Under the pieces are notes generated by a model, which saw only the letters and a program-made list of their open reading frames with translations, was not told where the DNA came from and did not search any database. Below are positions 17,300-26,377 of a stretch of 64,000 bases of DNA, in pieces. This stretch comes from Pseudomonas reinekei (lineage in GTDB: Bacteria > Pseudomonadota > Gammaproteobacteria > Pseudomonadales > Pseudomonadaceae): contig NZ_MSTQ01000001.1 in NCBI RefSeq assembly GCF_001945365.1, positions 528,224-592,223 on the forward strand. The letters are read 5' to 3'. Position 1 is the stretch's first letter, and every line of letters starts with the position of its first letter. The position numbers were made by a program, and so were the translations under genes.

Positions 17300-17905
17300 A
17301 TGAGTACGTTGTATTCCCGTCGCACGGTCCTGCAAGGCATGAGCCTGCTCAGCCTTGGCCTGCTCGCCGGCTGCGATGACAGCAGCAAGCTGTCGTTCAA
17401 ATACGGCAAGGACCTGAGCGACAAGATCATGGGCCGTTCCTTCAAGCTCAAGGACACCGAGGGCGAAACCCGGATGCTCGGCAGCTATCAGGGCTTGATG
17501 CCGATGATTTTCTTCGGTTTCACCCAGTGCCCGGCCGTCTGCCCGACCACGCTGGCCCGCGCCGCCCAGGCGAAAAAACTGATGGGCCGCGATGGCGAGC
17601 GCCTGCAGGTGATCTTCATCACCCTGGACCCCGAGCGCGATACACCCGAATTGCTCGACAAATACGTCAAGGCCTTCGACCCCAGTTTCGAGGCGCTGTA
17701 CGGCACCCTGGAAGAAACCGCCGCCACCGCCAAAGAGTTCGGCGTATTCTTCGAGAAGGTTCCAAGTGGCGACACCTACACCCTGTCCCACACGGCTACC
17801 AGTTTCGTGTTCGACTCCCGGGGCAACTTGCGCCTGGGCCTGTCCGCGTCCCTTACCGCTCAAGAGTGCGCAGAAGACCTGCTCACCGTCATGGAGGTTT
17901 GCTGA
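17300..17905 (+). CDS. SCO1/SenC-family copper chaperone lipoprotein
   Basis: A 201-residue thioredoxin-fold protein. The N-terminus is a lipoprotein signal (RRTVLQGMSLLSLGLLAGC). The copper ligands are both present: CPAVCP (the CxxxC site, about residues 78-82) and the histidine in LSHTATSFVF. FITLDPERDTPE is the SCO signature. It would deliver copper to cytochrome oxidase CuA in the periplasm. The start at 17300 is preferred over the in-frame ATG at 17288. The stop overlaps the next start (TGATG), tying it to PCuAC. Confidence 0.9.
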   Translation: MSTLYSRRTVLQGMSLLSLGLLAGCDDSSKLSFKYGKDLSDKIMGRSFKLKDTEGETRMLGSYQGLMPMIFFGFTQCPAVCPTTLARAAQAKKLMGRDGERLQVIFITLDPERDTPELLDKYVKAFDPSFEALYGTLEETAATAKEFGVFFEKVPSGDTYTLSHTATSFVFDSRGNLRLGLSASLTAQECAEDLLTVMEVC

Positions 17906-18405
17906 TGATTTCGTTCTGCGCGCCGCGCATCAAACAACTGGCTCTGGGCCTCTCGCTGCTCGGCATGGCCTGGCAGGTGTCGGCGCAAACCCAGGTCAAC
18001 GACGCCTGGGTCCGCGCAACCGTGGCCGGCCAGCCTTCGAGCGGCGCCTTCATGACCCTCACGGCAGACACCGACAGCAAGCTGCTGAGCGTTGAGTCGC
18101 CGGTGGCGAAACTGGTGCAGATCCACCAGTCGAGCATGAAAGACGATGTGATGAGCATGCAGCAGGTCGAGTCCGTTGCCCTGCCCGCCGGCAAAGCCGT
18201 GAGCCTCGACCCCCAGGGTTATCACGTCATGCTCATGAACCTGACAGCGCAGATCAAGGCAGGCGACACCGTGCCCCTGACCCTGACCGTGGAAAACACC
18301 AAGGGCGAGAAGGAAACCATCAGCGTCCAGGCATCGGCCCGTGCGCTCGACACGATGGACCACGGCAGCATGGATCACAGCAAGATGGACCACAGCAAGA
18401 TGTAA
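17905..18405 (+). CDS. PCu(A)C periplasmic copper chaperone
   Basis: A 166-residue exported protein with a signal peptide ending VSAQ. The PCuAC copper site is visible as HQSSMKDDVMSMQQV followed by GYHVMLMNL (His and Met ligands). The C-terminus is a Met/His/Asp repeat, MDHGSMDHSKMDHSKM, a second likely metal-binding tail. PCuAC and SCO proteins work together in loading copper into cytochrome oxidase, which agrees with the one-base overlap with the SCO gene. A weak terminator follows. Confidence 0.9.
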   Translation: MISFCAPRIKQLALGLSLLGMAWQVSAQTQVNDAWVRATVAGQPSSGAFMTLTADTDSKLLSVESPVAKLVQIHQSSMKDDVMSMQQVESVALPAGKAVSLDPQGYHVMLMNLTAQIKAGDTVPLTLTVENTKGEKETISVQASARALDTMDHGSMDHSKMDHSKM

Positions 18406-18415
18406 TGAGGGTCTG

Positions 18416-18442
18416 ACGGCCTCCCCCACGAGGCCGTTCTTT
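18416..18442 (+). terminator. Terminator after the copper chaperone pair
   Basis: ACGGCCTC (18416-18423) pairs with GAGGCCGT (18430-18437) around a six-base loop, followed by a short T-rich stretch. The T-run is weak, so some read-through into msrA is possible. Confidence 0.6.
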
Positions 18443-18459
18443 GAAAGGAGGTGCTTACC

Positions 18460-18966
18460 ATGACGACGAACACCGAAACCGCCATCCTTGCCGGCGGCTG
18501 CTTCTGGGGTATGCAGGATCTGCTAAGGCGTTACCCGGGGGTGATCTCCACGCGGGTTGGCTACTCGGGTGGCGATGTGCCCAATGCGACTTACCGCCAC
18601 CACGGCACCCATGCCGAAGCGATCGAGATCGTTTTCGACCCGGTGCTGATCAGCTATCGACAGATCCTCGAGTTTTTCTTCCAGATCCACGACCCGAGCA
18701 CCATAAACCGTCAGGGCAACGATCTGGGCACCAGCTATCGCTCCGCCATTTATTACCTCAGCGAAGCGCAGCAGCGCGTCGCGCTGGACACCGTGGCCGA
18801 CGTGGATGCCTCTGGGCTCTGGCCGGGCAAAGTGGTCACCGAAATCGAACCCGCCGGACCGTTCTGGGAAGCGGAACCTGAACATCAGGATTATCTGGAA
18901 CGACTGCCCGAGGGCTATACCTGCCACTTCATCCGGCCGAACTGGACGCTGCCCAAGCGCGGGTAA
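18460..18966 (+). CDS. msrA: Peptide methionine sulfoxide reductase A
   Basis: A 168-residue MsrA that reduces the S form of methionine sulfoxide in proteins. The catalytic motif [12 protein letters not shown] is at residues about 13-24, with [20 protein letters not shown] next. No C-terminal resolving-cysteine pair is seen, so it may recycle directly with thioredoxin or via a distant Cys (CHFIRP). The start follows a near-perfect AAAGGAGGTG. It sits after the copper-chaperone genes, fitting a shared need for copper and oxidant defence. Confidence 0.92.
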   Translation: MTTNTETAILAGGCFWGMQDLLRRYPGVISTRVGYSGGDVPNATYRHHGTHAEAIEIVFDPVLISYRQILEFFFQIHDPSTINRQGNDLGTSYRSAIYYLSEAQQRVALDTVADVDASGLWPGKVVTEIEPAGPFWEAEPEHQDYLERLPEGYTCHFIRPNWTLPKRG

Positions 18967-19038
18967 TACCGCATCGGCTGTCTTCGATTGACTGTGGGAA
19001 ATCTAAGTTGCAGGGCAACCCTGCAACTTCAATTCCGG

Positions 19039-19959
19039 CTACTTTGCGCTTTGAACCGGCGCGTGCTGCGCCATCAGCTCAGTCACCCAATCGATGAATA
19101 CCCGCACCTTGCGGCTGATATGCCGATTCGGCGGGAACGCCACGTAAAGCGGCATCGGCTCAAGGCGCCAGCCCTCGAACAGCGGCACCAGTTCGCCACG
19201 CGCCAGCCACGGTTTGGACAGGTAGTCGGGTAACCAGAGAACGCCCATGCCGGCCAGGCCCGCTGCGACGTAGGCGTTGCCATCGTCGACCGCCAACACG
19301 TAACGCCCCTTGATCTCCAGACTTTCGGTGTGATTGCGCATCGCATAAGGCACGGCCCTGCCGGTACGCGCCCACAGGAATCCGACGATACGATGCTCGG
19401 AATCTTCCAGATCCCTGGGATGCAAAGGGGTGCCGACCCGCTCCAGATAGCTGGGCGCCGCGAACACCCCCAGTTGCAGGTCGCCCACCCGCCGCGCCAT
19501 CAGCGACTGATCGGTCAACTCGCCACCGCGCACCACGCAATCGACGTTTTCATCGATCAAATCGACGATGCGATCACTGACGCCCATGTCGATCTGGATA
19601 TCCGGGTAGCGGGCATGAAAGGCCGGCAATGCCGGGACCAAAATCATGCTGGCCAACGGACTGGGCACGTCGACCCGCAGCCGCCCCCTGGGCACCGTTG
19701 AAGCGCTCGACAGGCTGGTTTCGGCATCGTCCAGATCGGCCAGCAGCCGTACCACGCGCTCGTAGTAAACGGCACCATCGGCGGTGACGTTGACCTTGCG
19801 TGTCGTACGGTTGAGCAACTTGACCCGCAGGCGCGCCTCCAACTGTTGCACGAGTTGCGTGACAGTCGTTTTGCTCATGTGCAGTGTCTCGGCGGCCTTG
19901 GTGAAGCTGCCGGCCTCCACCACCCGGGCAAACGCCTGCATTGCATCGAAACGGTCCAT
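19039..19959 (-). CDS. LysR-family transcriptional regulator
   Basis: A 306-residue regulator starting MDRFDAMQAFARVVEAGSF. The winged helix (TKAAETLHMSKTTVTQLVQQ) and linker are followed by the effector domain, in the CrgA/DsdC-like subgroup (GRLRVDVPSPLASMILVPAL, WLPDYLSKPWLARGELVPLF). It is divergent from the RidA gene at 20081, its likely target. The shared 120-base intergenic region should hold the operator. Confidence 0.9.
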   Translation of the reverse strand: MDRFDAMQAFARVVEAGSFTKAAETLHMSKTTVTQLVQQLEARLRVKLLNRTTRKVNVTADGAVYYERVVRLLADLDDAETSLSSASTVPRGRLRVDVPSPLASMILVPALPAFHARYPDIQIDMGVSDRIVDLIDENVDCVVRGGELTDQSLMARRVGDLQLGVFAAPSYLERVGTPLHPRDLEDSEHRIVGFLWARTGRAVPYAMRNHTESLEIKGRYVLAVDDGNAYVAAGLAGMGVLWLPDYLSKPWLARGELVPLFEGWRLEPMPLYVAFPPNRHISRKVRVFIDWVTELMAQHAPVQSAK

Positions 19960-20080
19960 ACCTGCCCCGAATAGCTGTCGGATTGTTTGGGATATACAAA
20001 CAGTGATAGTTGCAGTTGCTCGTTTATCGGGCAAGTGCCTGCCCGTAGAGTCCCTCCATCGTTAATCGAAGGAGGTTGTC

Positions 20081-20470
20081 ATGAGTCAGCGTGATGTTGT
20101 TTTCCCAGCCGGACGCCAGGCGCTATACGAGCGCAATCGCTACTCGCCGGCGATCCGCTCCAATGGTTTTTTGTTTGTGTCGGGGCAAGTGGGCAGTGCC
20201 GAGGATGGCTCGCCCGTGGCAGATCTGGAGGAACAGGTCCGGCAAGCGTTCAACAACCTGAACGGGATTCTGAACGCGGCCGGTTGCAGCTTCGACGATG
20301 TAGTGGACGTCACCGTCTTCATGGTCGATCCCCAATCGACGTTCGAGAGGATCTGGAAGGTGGTGCCGGAGTTCTGGGGCCGGGCACCGCATCCGACGTT
20401 GACCGCCGTCGGCGTCACCTGGCTCTACGGCTTTGAGTTCGAGATCAAGGTCATCGCCAAGCTTGCCTAA
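20081..20470 (+). CDS. RidA-family protein
   Basis: A 129-residue RidA/YjgF trimer subunit (FLFVSGQVGSAEDGSPVADL; AFNNLNGILNAAGCSFDDVV). The Arg that deaminates reactive 2-aminoacrylate-type imines in true RidA should be in the C-terminal RAPHPTLTAVGVTWL region; PHPTRTAV-type has become PHPTLTAV, so the key Arg appears to be replaced by Leu. The enzyme may therefore belong to an Rid subgroup with another activity. GAAGGAGG precedes the start; divergent from a LysR gene. Confidence 0.85.
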   Translation: MSQRDVVFPAGRQALYERNRYSPAIRSNGFLFVSGQVGSAEDGSPVADLEEQVRQAFNNLNGILNAAGCSFDDVVDVTVFMVDPQSTFERIWKVVPEFWGRAPHPTLTAVGVTWLYGFEFEIKVIAKLA

Positions 20471-20504
20471 ACCTCTGCAAGCCAAGCCGCTGATAGCCGG
20501 TGCA

Positions 20505-20567
20505 GGCGCAAGCTTGCTCGCGATAGCGTCGGTTCAGTCAACGCCATCGCCAGCAGGCTCCCCCCAC
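20505..20567. repeat. Degenerate REP pair
   Basis: CGCAAGCTTGCTCGCGATAG and ATCGCCAGCAGGCTCCCCCC in opposite orientation, diverged from the REPIN core. They sit between the convergent RidA and U32 genes. Confidence 0.6.
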
Positions 20568-20582
20568 AAGCCCCTTCAGCGC

Positions 20583-22580
20583 TTAGTGAGGCGCGCGCGG
20601 GATGGTTTTGAGCAGGTCTTCGGGGCTGATGTGGCCGACCACCGGCTGAACGCTGCCCGGTTGTGGCAGGCCAAGGATGTGGCCTTTCATCTTGCCGATG
20701 ATGTGCATTTCACACGGCTTGCAGTCGAATTTCAGCGTCAGCACTTCATCACCGTGAATCAGTTGCATCGGCGCGACCTTGGTGCGCACGCCAGTCACAC
20801 CCTTCGCCTGTTTCGGGCAGAGATTGAAGGAGAAACGCAGGCAGTGCTTGGTGATCATCACCGGCACCTCACCGGCCTCTTCGTGTGCCTCGTACGCCGC
20901 GTCGATCAGCTTGACCCCGTGACGGTGATAGAAATCGCGGGCCTTCTGGTTGTAGACGTTGGCCAGGAACGACAGGTGTGACTCCGGGTACACCGGTGGC
21001 GGTGAAGTTTCGGCCTTGCGTGCACCACGGGGATGGGCGGCAACCCGTGCCTCGGTCAAGGCTTCAATCACCTCACGGCGCAAGGCCTTGAGCTGCGAGT
21101 TCGGGATGAAGAAGGCCTGCGGCGCATCGAGCTTGATGTCGATGGCGTGGTACTGCGTAGTCCCCAACTGACCGAGCAGATCCTGCAATTGCTCCAGTGC
21201 CTGTTCCGGCTTGTTGGCGGCGCCGAACGGGCCATTCAACGTGACGCTGGCGCTGACGCCCTCTTCACTGGTCGCCGTCAATTCAAGCTGCTCTTCGCGC
21301 AGGCGAGCGACCCAACGCAGGGCCACACGACGCTCGGCAGAGGTCTTTTGCAACGCCTGCTGCCAGTTGTGATCGAGGTTGCGATTGAGCGGATGGTTGG
21401 GGCGCAGCTTGTACATCCCTTCCGGCATTTCGTTGGGCTCGACGCGATAGCGATAACGCTTCTCGCCGTCCTCCTCGAACTCGCCTTTGGGTTCGGCGAT
21501 GTTCGCACGAAAACCCACGACTTCACGCTTGACCAGCACGTTGAGACCATCACCGTTGGACAACGGCTCGTGCGTCACGACCTGCATGTCGCGCTTGGCG
21601 ACTTTTTCGACGATGCCCACGGGCAAACCGGTGAAGGTCGGCGAGTCAAACGCGCCAATGTCGATCTTGCGGTCAGTGACGAAGTAATCGGTGCTGCCAC
21701 GGTGGAAGGTTTTTTCCGGGTCGGGCAGGAAAAAGTGCGCGGTGCGGCCGCTGGAGGCGCGGGCCAGATCCGGACGCTCTTCGAGCACGGCGTCGAGGCG
21801 CTGGCGGTAATAGGCGGTGATGTTCTTCACATAGCCCATGTCCTTGTAGCGGCCCTCGATCTTGAACGAACGTACGCCCGCTTCGACCAGGGCGCGGATG
21901 TTGGCGCTCTGGTTGTTGTCCTTCATCGACAGCAGGTGCTTTTCGTAAGCGATCACGCCACCCTTTTCATCTTTGAGGGTGTACGGCAAACGACAGGCCT
22001 GGGAGCAGTCGCCACGGTTGGCACTGCGGCCGGTCTGCGCATGGGAGATGTTGCACTGCCCGGAGAACGCCACGCACAGGGCGCCGTGGATGAAAAACTC
22101 GATCGCCGCGTCGGTCTCGTCGGCAATGGCGCGGATTTCCTGCAGGTTCAGTTCGCGGGCCAGAACCAGTTGCGAGAAGCCGGCCTGGTCGAGGAATTTT
22201 GCCCGCGCCAGGGTGCGGATATCGGTCTGGGTGCTGGCATGCAGCTCGATCGGCGGGATGTCCAGTTCCATCACGCCCAGGTCCTGGACGATCAGCGCAT
22301 CGACACCGGCATCGTACAGTTGGTGGATCAGCTTGCGGGCCGGCTCCAGCTCGTTGTCGTGCAGGATCGTGTTGATGGTGGTGAACACCCGGGCGTGGTA
22401 ACGACGGGCAAATTCCACCAGTTCGGCGATCTCGCTCACTTCGTTGCAGGCGTTGTGGCGGGCGCCGAAGCTCGGGCCACCGATGTAGATCGCATCGGCG
22501 CCATGCAGGATGGCCTCGCGGGCGATGGCTACGTCGCGGGCGGGGCTGAGCAATTCCAGATGATGTTTGGGCAGGGACAT
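20583..22580 (-). CDS. rlhA: U32-family RNA hydroxylase (RlhA-like)
   Basis: A 665-residue U32 protein. HLELLSPARDVAIAREAILH opens the domain; the four conserved Cys are in GALCVAFSGQCNISHAQ, then NRGDCSQACRLPY; LHASTQTDIRTLARAKFL is also typical. The length matches E. coli RlhA (YdcP, about 650 residues), which makes 5-hydroxycytidine 2501 in 23S rRNA, rather than the shorter tRNA enzyme TrhP (YegQ). The C-terminal HLSFLANVYNQKARDFYHRHG segment is the additional U32 collagenase-like part. Prephenate is used as hydroxyl source by the family. Single gene. Confidence 0.82.
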   Translation of the reverse strand: MSLPKHHLELLSPARDVAIAREAILHGADAIYIGGPSFGARHNACNEVSEIAELVEFARRYHARVFTTINTILHDNELEPARKLIHQLYDAGVDALIVQDLGVMELDIPPIELHASTQTDIRTLARAKFLDQAGFSQLVLARELNLQEIRAIADETDAAIEFFIHGALCVAFSGQCNISHAQTGRSANRGDCSQACRLPYTLKDEKGGVIAYEKHLLSMKDNNQSANIRALVEAGVRSFKIEGRYKDMGYVKNITAYYRQRLDAVLEERPDLARASSGRTAHFFLPDPEKTFHRGSTDYFVTDRKIDIGAFDSPTFTGLPVGIVEKVAKRDMQVVTHEPLSNGDGLNVLVKREVVGFRANIAEPKGEFEEDGEKRYRYRVEPNEMPEGMYKLRPNHPLNRNLDHNWQQALQKTSAERRVALRWVARLREEQLELTATSEEGVSASVTLNGPFGAANKPEQALEQLQDLLGQLGTTQYHAIDIKLDAPQAFFIPNSQLKALRREVIEALTEARVAAHPRGARKAETSPPPVYPESHLSFLANVYNQKARDFYHRHGVKLIDAAYEAHEEAGEVPVMITKHCLRFSFNLCPKQAKGVTGVRTKVAPMQLIHGDEVLTLKFDCKPCEMHIIGKMKGHILGLPQPGSVQPVVGHISPEDLLKTIPRAPH

Positions 22581-22698
22581 AATATTTTTTAGTCAGGCTG
22601 TCACGGTCGAGGCGCGCATTGTACCGGTGAAACGCCTGACCGGCACCCGTAGGCTGCCGGGTGGCGTTCGCTTGGGCCTGACTGGCCCCAATCCCTTT

Positions 22699-22720
22699 GG
22701 GAGCGGGCTTGCCCGCTCCC
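22699..22720. repeat. REP-like palindrome
   Basis: GGGAGCGGGCTTGCCCGCTCCC, a perfect inverted repeat of a third REP variant (GCGGGCTTGCCCGC). It lies between the U32 and RidA genes and may also act as a terminator for the RidA gene. Confidence 0.75.
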
Positions 22721-22743
22721 ACAGGTTTTGTGTGTTGCTGCGG

Positions 22744-23124
22744 TCAGGCCTTGGCCGCCATCGCGGTGACTTCCACGCGCATGCCTTCCACCGCCAGTGC
22801 AGCCACGCCAACAGCGGCGCGAACCGGCCATGGCTTGGCGAAGAAGCGCTTGTACACCTCGTTGAAAGCCGCGCGGTCGGCCATGTCGGTGAGGTAGATG
22901 GTCAGGTGCAACACGCGATCCATGGAGCTGCCGGCACGCTCCAGCGCCACTTTGAGCGCTTGCAGGGTGCATTCGCTTTGCAGGGTGATATCGCCCAGCT
23001 CCAGGCTACCGTCGGCGCGGGTGGGAATCTGCGTGGAGACCAGCATGCCGCCGAAACCGGCCACGTCGGAGGAAATGGAGTCTGCGTCGGGATCGGGCGT
23101 GAACGTGATGTCTTGGTTGGCCAT
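22744..23124 (-). CDS. RidA-family protein
   Basis: A 126-residue Rid protein: ISSDVAGFGGMLVSTQIPTR, GDITLQSECTLQALKVALER and RAAVGVAALAVEGMRVEVTAMA. The arginine before AAVGV is in the position of the catalytic Arg of active Rid proteins, unlike the protein at 20081. Its general role is clearing reactive enamines and imines. Single gene, start with AAGAGA upstream. Confidence 0.85.
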   Translation of the reverse strand: MANQDITFTPDPDADSISSDVAGFGGMLVSTQIPTRADGSLELGDITLQSECTLQALKVALERAGSSMDRVLHLTIYLTDMADRAAFNEVYKRFFAKPWPVRAAVGVAALAVEGMRVEVTAMAAKA

Positions 23125-23279
23125 GGGAGTCTCTTGCTGATTAGGTAAGGGGCGCCGCCGCGGTACATCGCAGCGACGCCTTTGCGCAGGGAGTTTACCG
23201 CATGTTTTTTGTTCGCCTATCCACCCGGTTGGCTATTCGCGCTGTTGCCGCCGCTGTTGCCGGGGCAATGGTGCCTTCA

Positions 23280-24128
23280 TCAGTCCGCTTGCACAGTGGT
23301 TTGAAGCTGCTCACCCAGCCCGGTGATTCCCAAACGCATGGTTTGCCCCGGGCGCAGGAAGACCGGATCGGGCTTGATCCCAAGCCCGACGCCGGGTGGC
23401 GTGCCGGTGGAAATCACATCGCCCGGTTGCAGGCTCATGCAGCGGCTCAGGTAGGCAATCAACTGCGGCACAGTGAAGATCAGGGTCCGCGTATTGCCCT
23501 GCTGGTAGCGATGGCCGTCGACATCGAGCCACAGATCCAGTGCATGCGGGTCGGCCACTTCATCGCGGGTCACCAGCCATGGGCCGAGGGGACCGAAAGT
23601 GTCGAAGCCCTTGCCCTTGTCCCACGTGCCGCCGCGCTCCAGTTGCCATTCGCGCTCTGACACATCATTGATGACGCAGTAGCCGGCAACATGCTCCATG
23701 GCATTGGCTTCGTCGATGTAACGCCCGCCCTTGCCGATGACCACGCCGAGTTCCACCTCCCAATCGGTCTTGCGCGAGCCGCGCGGGATCTCGATGTTGT
23801 CGTTCGGGCCGCAAATGGCGCTGGTCCATTTGTTGAAGATGATTGGCTCTTTCGGCACCTCCATGCCCGACTCGGCTGCGTGGTCGGCGTAGTTCAAACC
23901 GATGCAGATGAATTTGCCCACCTGCCCGACACACGCACCGATGCGCGGATGGCCCGGTACGATCGGCAGGCTGGCGGGGTCAATGGCGGCAAGCGCCGCC
24001 AGACCGGCCGGGCTCAAGACCTGCCCGGCGATATCCGTAACGTGACCCGAAAGGTCTCGCAGCTGATTGTCGGCATCCAGCAAGCCAGGTTTTTCCGAGC
24101 CTTTTTCGCCATAACGCAACAGTTTCAT
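23280..24128 (-). CDS. FAH-family 2,4-diketo-3-deoxy-sugar-acid hydrolase
   Basis: A 282-residue fumarylacetoacetate-hydrolase-fold enzyme. GKFICIGLNYADHAAES and NDNIEIPRGSRKTDWEVELG hold the metal ligands (Glu, Glu, Asp); ISTGTPPGVGLGIKPDP is the FAH signature. The length and match are typical for proteins annotated ureidoglycolate lyase or 2,4-diketo-3-deoxy-L-fuconate hydrolase, which split a diketo acid into pyruvate plus lactate or glycolate. The SDR gene just upstream in the operon would make the diketo substrate, so this is the preferred role. The start follows GGAGAACCCC. Confidence 0.8.
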   Translation of the reverse strand: MKLLRYGEKGSEKPGLLDADNQLRDLSGHVTDIAGQVLSPAGLAALAAIDPASLPIVPGHPRIGACVGQVGKFICIGLNYADHAAESGMEVPKEPIIFNKWTSAICGPNDNIEIPRGSRKTDWEVELGVVIGKGGRYIDEANAMEHVAGYCVINDVSEREWQLERGGTWDKGKGFDTFGPLGPWLVTRDEVADPHALDLWLDVDGHRYQQGNTRTLIFTVPQLIAYLSRCMSLQPGDVISTGTPPGVGLGIKPDPVFLRPGQTMRLGITGLGEQLQTTVQAD

Positions 24129-24166
24129 GGGGTTCTCCTGCTCAAACCAAAAAAACACATCCGGGT

Positions 24167-24907
24167 TCAGATACTCATGCCGCCATCGATGACGTGCACA
24201 CCGCCCGTGGTATACGCCGAAGCATCGCTGCCCAGGTACAAGGCCAACCGGGCGATTTCCTGTGCGGTACCGATTCGGCCCATGGGCTGGCGATCGAGGA
24301 ATTGCTGGTAGACCTGCGCTTCATCAACCCCCTGCTGTGCGGCTTGAGCGGCGATGCGCTCGCGCAGGGACGGTGACTCCACGGTGCCGGGGCAGATCGC
24401 GTTGCAGCGAATGCCTTGGCCGATGAAATCGGCCGCGACCGCTTTTGTCAGACCGATCACCGCCGCCTTGCTGGCAGCATAGGCGAACCGGTTGGGCACG
24501 CCCTTGACGCTGGAAACCACCGACGACATGTTGATGATCGAGCCGCCGCCCCGCACCAGCATGCCCGGCAGAAACGCGCGGATCATGCGGTACATGGCGG
24601 TGGCATTGATGTCCATCGAACGCGCCCAGGCCGCTTCGTCACACTCGAGAATATTGCCGCTGTGCACGTAGCCGGCGCAGTTGAACAACACGTCCAGCGC
24701 ACCGATGCGTTCACAGGCGTCGCTGATGGCGCTGGTCGACGTCACGTCCAGGGTCATTGCGTTGATGCCTTCGATGCCCGCCAGTGCGTGAATGTCGATA
24801 TCACTGGCGTACACCTCGGCGCCCGCCTCGGCAAAGGCCATGGCACTGGCCAGGCCGATGCCCTGGCCGGCCGCCGTGACCAGTACCCGTTTGTTCTGCA
24901 GGTTCAC
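24167..24907 (-). CDS. SDR dehydrogenase (2-keto-3-deoxy-sugar-acid type)
   Basis: A 246-residue short-chain dehydrogenase with TAAGQGIGLASAMAFAEAG (dinucleotide loop), NCAG, and the catalytic Ser plus YAASK motif (SVVSS...YAASKAAVI). The Asp in ASDIDIHAL after beta-2 favours NAD. Starts with GTG, overlapping the MFS stop by four bases (GTGA). Together with the FAH gene it matches the dehydrogenase that converts 2-keto-3-deoxy-L-fuconate or -pentonate to the 2,4-diketo acid. Substrate chain length is unknown. Confidence 0.8.
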   Translation of the reverse strand: MNLQNKRVLVTAAGQGIGLASAMAFAEAGAEVYASDIDIHALAGIEGINAMTLDVTSTSAISDACERIGALDVLFNCAGYVHSGNILECDEAAWARSMDINATAMYRMIRAFLPGMLVRGGGSIINMSSVVSSVKGVPNRFAYAASKAAVIGLTKAVAADFIGQGIRCNAICPGTVESPSLRERIAAQAAQQGVDEAQVYQQFLDRQPMGRIGTAQEIARLALYLGSDASAYTTGGVHVIDGGMSI

Positions 24908-26286
24908 GCAGTTTCCAGTTTGGCGCTGGTGGCGGCGGTTTTCGGGGTTCTGCCGAGCATCGCGGCGGGGATCATCAGGATCAGGCCACCGCTGATGAAC
25001 AGGCAGGCCGCCAGTACGTAAGTGCCGTTATTGATATTGCCGGTGAGGTTTTCCGCCACGGCGGTGATCATCGAGCCGGTGAAGCCCGACAGGTTGCCGA
25101 TGGCGTTGATCATGCCGATCCCGGCAGCCGCCGCGACCCCCGAAAGCACGGTACCCGGCAGGGTCCAGAAAATCGGCATCAGGCTGAGAATCCCCGAGGC
25201 GGAGACGCTGAGGAACAGCACCGACAGCACCAGGTTGTCAGCGAAATACGCACTGAGGATCAGCCCCACGCCACCGATGAAAGCCGGAATCGCTGCATGC
25301 ATCCGGCGCTCGCCGGTGCGGTTGGAATGACGGGCATTGAGCAGCATCGCCACCACGGCCACCGCGTAAGGAATGGCCGTCAGGAAACCGATGTGCAGGC
25401 TGTTGGTGATGCCGGTGCTCTTGATGATCGACGGCATCCAGAACGCCAGGCCGTAAAAACCGGTGTTGAAGGTCAGCAGGATCAGCACCAGCAGCCACAC
25501 GCGGGGGTTGAAAAACACCTCGCTCAGGCGTGAAGCCTTACCCTGATTGTCGGTTTGCAGATTGGCCTTGAGCATGGCTTTTTCAGCCGCCGACAACCAC
25601 TTGGCCTTGTCGATGTTATCGGCCAGGCAGACGATTACCACGAAGGCCATGATGATCGAAGGGATGCCCTCGATGATCAACATCCACTGCCAGCCGGACA
25701 TGCCGTGCACGCCTTGCATGCTGTTCATCAGCCAGCCGGACAAGATGCCGCCCAGGGTCAGGCTGATCGGCATGGCCATCAGGAACCCGGACATCACCCG
25801 GCTTTGACGGTGGGTCGGAAACCAGTAGTTGAGGTAAAGGATCACGCCAGGGAAGAAGCCGGCCTCGCAGATACCCAGCAAGAAGCGCAGCACGTAGAAC
25901 ATCGTGCTCGATTCAATGTGAAAGAAGCCCGCCAACGGCACGGTGTAGGCCACGGCCATGGAGATCACTGCCCAGCTCAACATGATCCGGGCAATCCAGA
26001 ATCGCGCGCCGAAGCGATGCAGCAACAGGTTGCTCGGCACTTCGAACAGGAAGTAGCCCCAGAAAAACATGCTGGCGCCAAGAGCATAGATGGTGTTGCT
26101 GAATTGCAGTTCGTTGAGCATGTCGAGCTTGGCAAAGCCGATGTTGACGCGGTCCAGGTACGCCGCCATGTAGCACAGCAGCAAGACGGGCAGGATGCGC
26201 CAGATGACTTTGCGGTAGGTGCGGTCTTCAAAATCGAGTTGGCTGGCTTGCGCCTGCGCGGGCAAATGCTCGGATATCGTTTGCAT
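24904..26286 (-). CDS. MFS transporter, ACS (anion:cation symporter) family
   Basis: A 460-residue permease with 12 membrane segments. The loop YLDRVNIGFAKLDML and FEVPSNLLLHRFGARFWIAR are typical of the anion:cation symporter group that includes hexuronate, galactonate and phthalate carriers. It is the likely uptake system for the sugar acid used by this cluster. The start at 26286 is chosen because AGGGG lies eight bases upstream; 26313 is possible. In an operon with the SDR and FAH genes. Confidence 0.85.
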   Translation of the reverse strand: MQTISEHLPAQAQASQLDFEDRTYRKVIWRILPVLLLCYMAAYLDRVNIGFAKLDMLNELQFSNTIYALGASMFFWGYFLFEVPSNLLLHRFGARFWIARIMLSWAVISMAVAYTVPLAGFFHIESSTMFYVLRFLLGICEAGFFPGVILYLNYWFPTHRQSRVMSGFLMAMPISLTLGGILSGWLMNSMQGVHGMSGWQWMLIIEGIPSIIMAFVVIVCLADNIDKAKWLSAAEKAMLKANLQTDNQGKASRLSEVFFNPRVWLLVLILLTFNTGFYGLAFWMPSIIKSTGITNSLHIGFLTAIPYAVAVVAMLLNARHSNRTGERRMHAAIPAFIGGVGLILSAYFADNLVLSVLFLSVSASGILSLMPIFWTLPGTVLSGVAAAAGIGMINAIGNLSGFTGSMITAVAENLTGNINNGTYVLAACLFISGGLILMIPAAMLGRTPKTAATSAKLETA

Positions 26287-26377
26287 GGAGGTAACCCCTG
26301 GGCATGTGGACATGCCTGATTGTTTTTATCGAATGGGTCACGCCGAGCGAGCGGTTCGCCCGGCGGTAAAGCGATGA

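Noticed and set aside
19574..19999. Short minus-strand frames over the LysR gene
   Set aside because: Overlap in another frame with the regulator; no family signal.
21033..22592. Plus-strand ORF opposite the U32 gene
   Set aside because: Antisense shadow of a gene with all U32 motifs.
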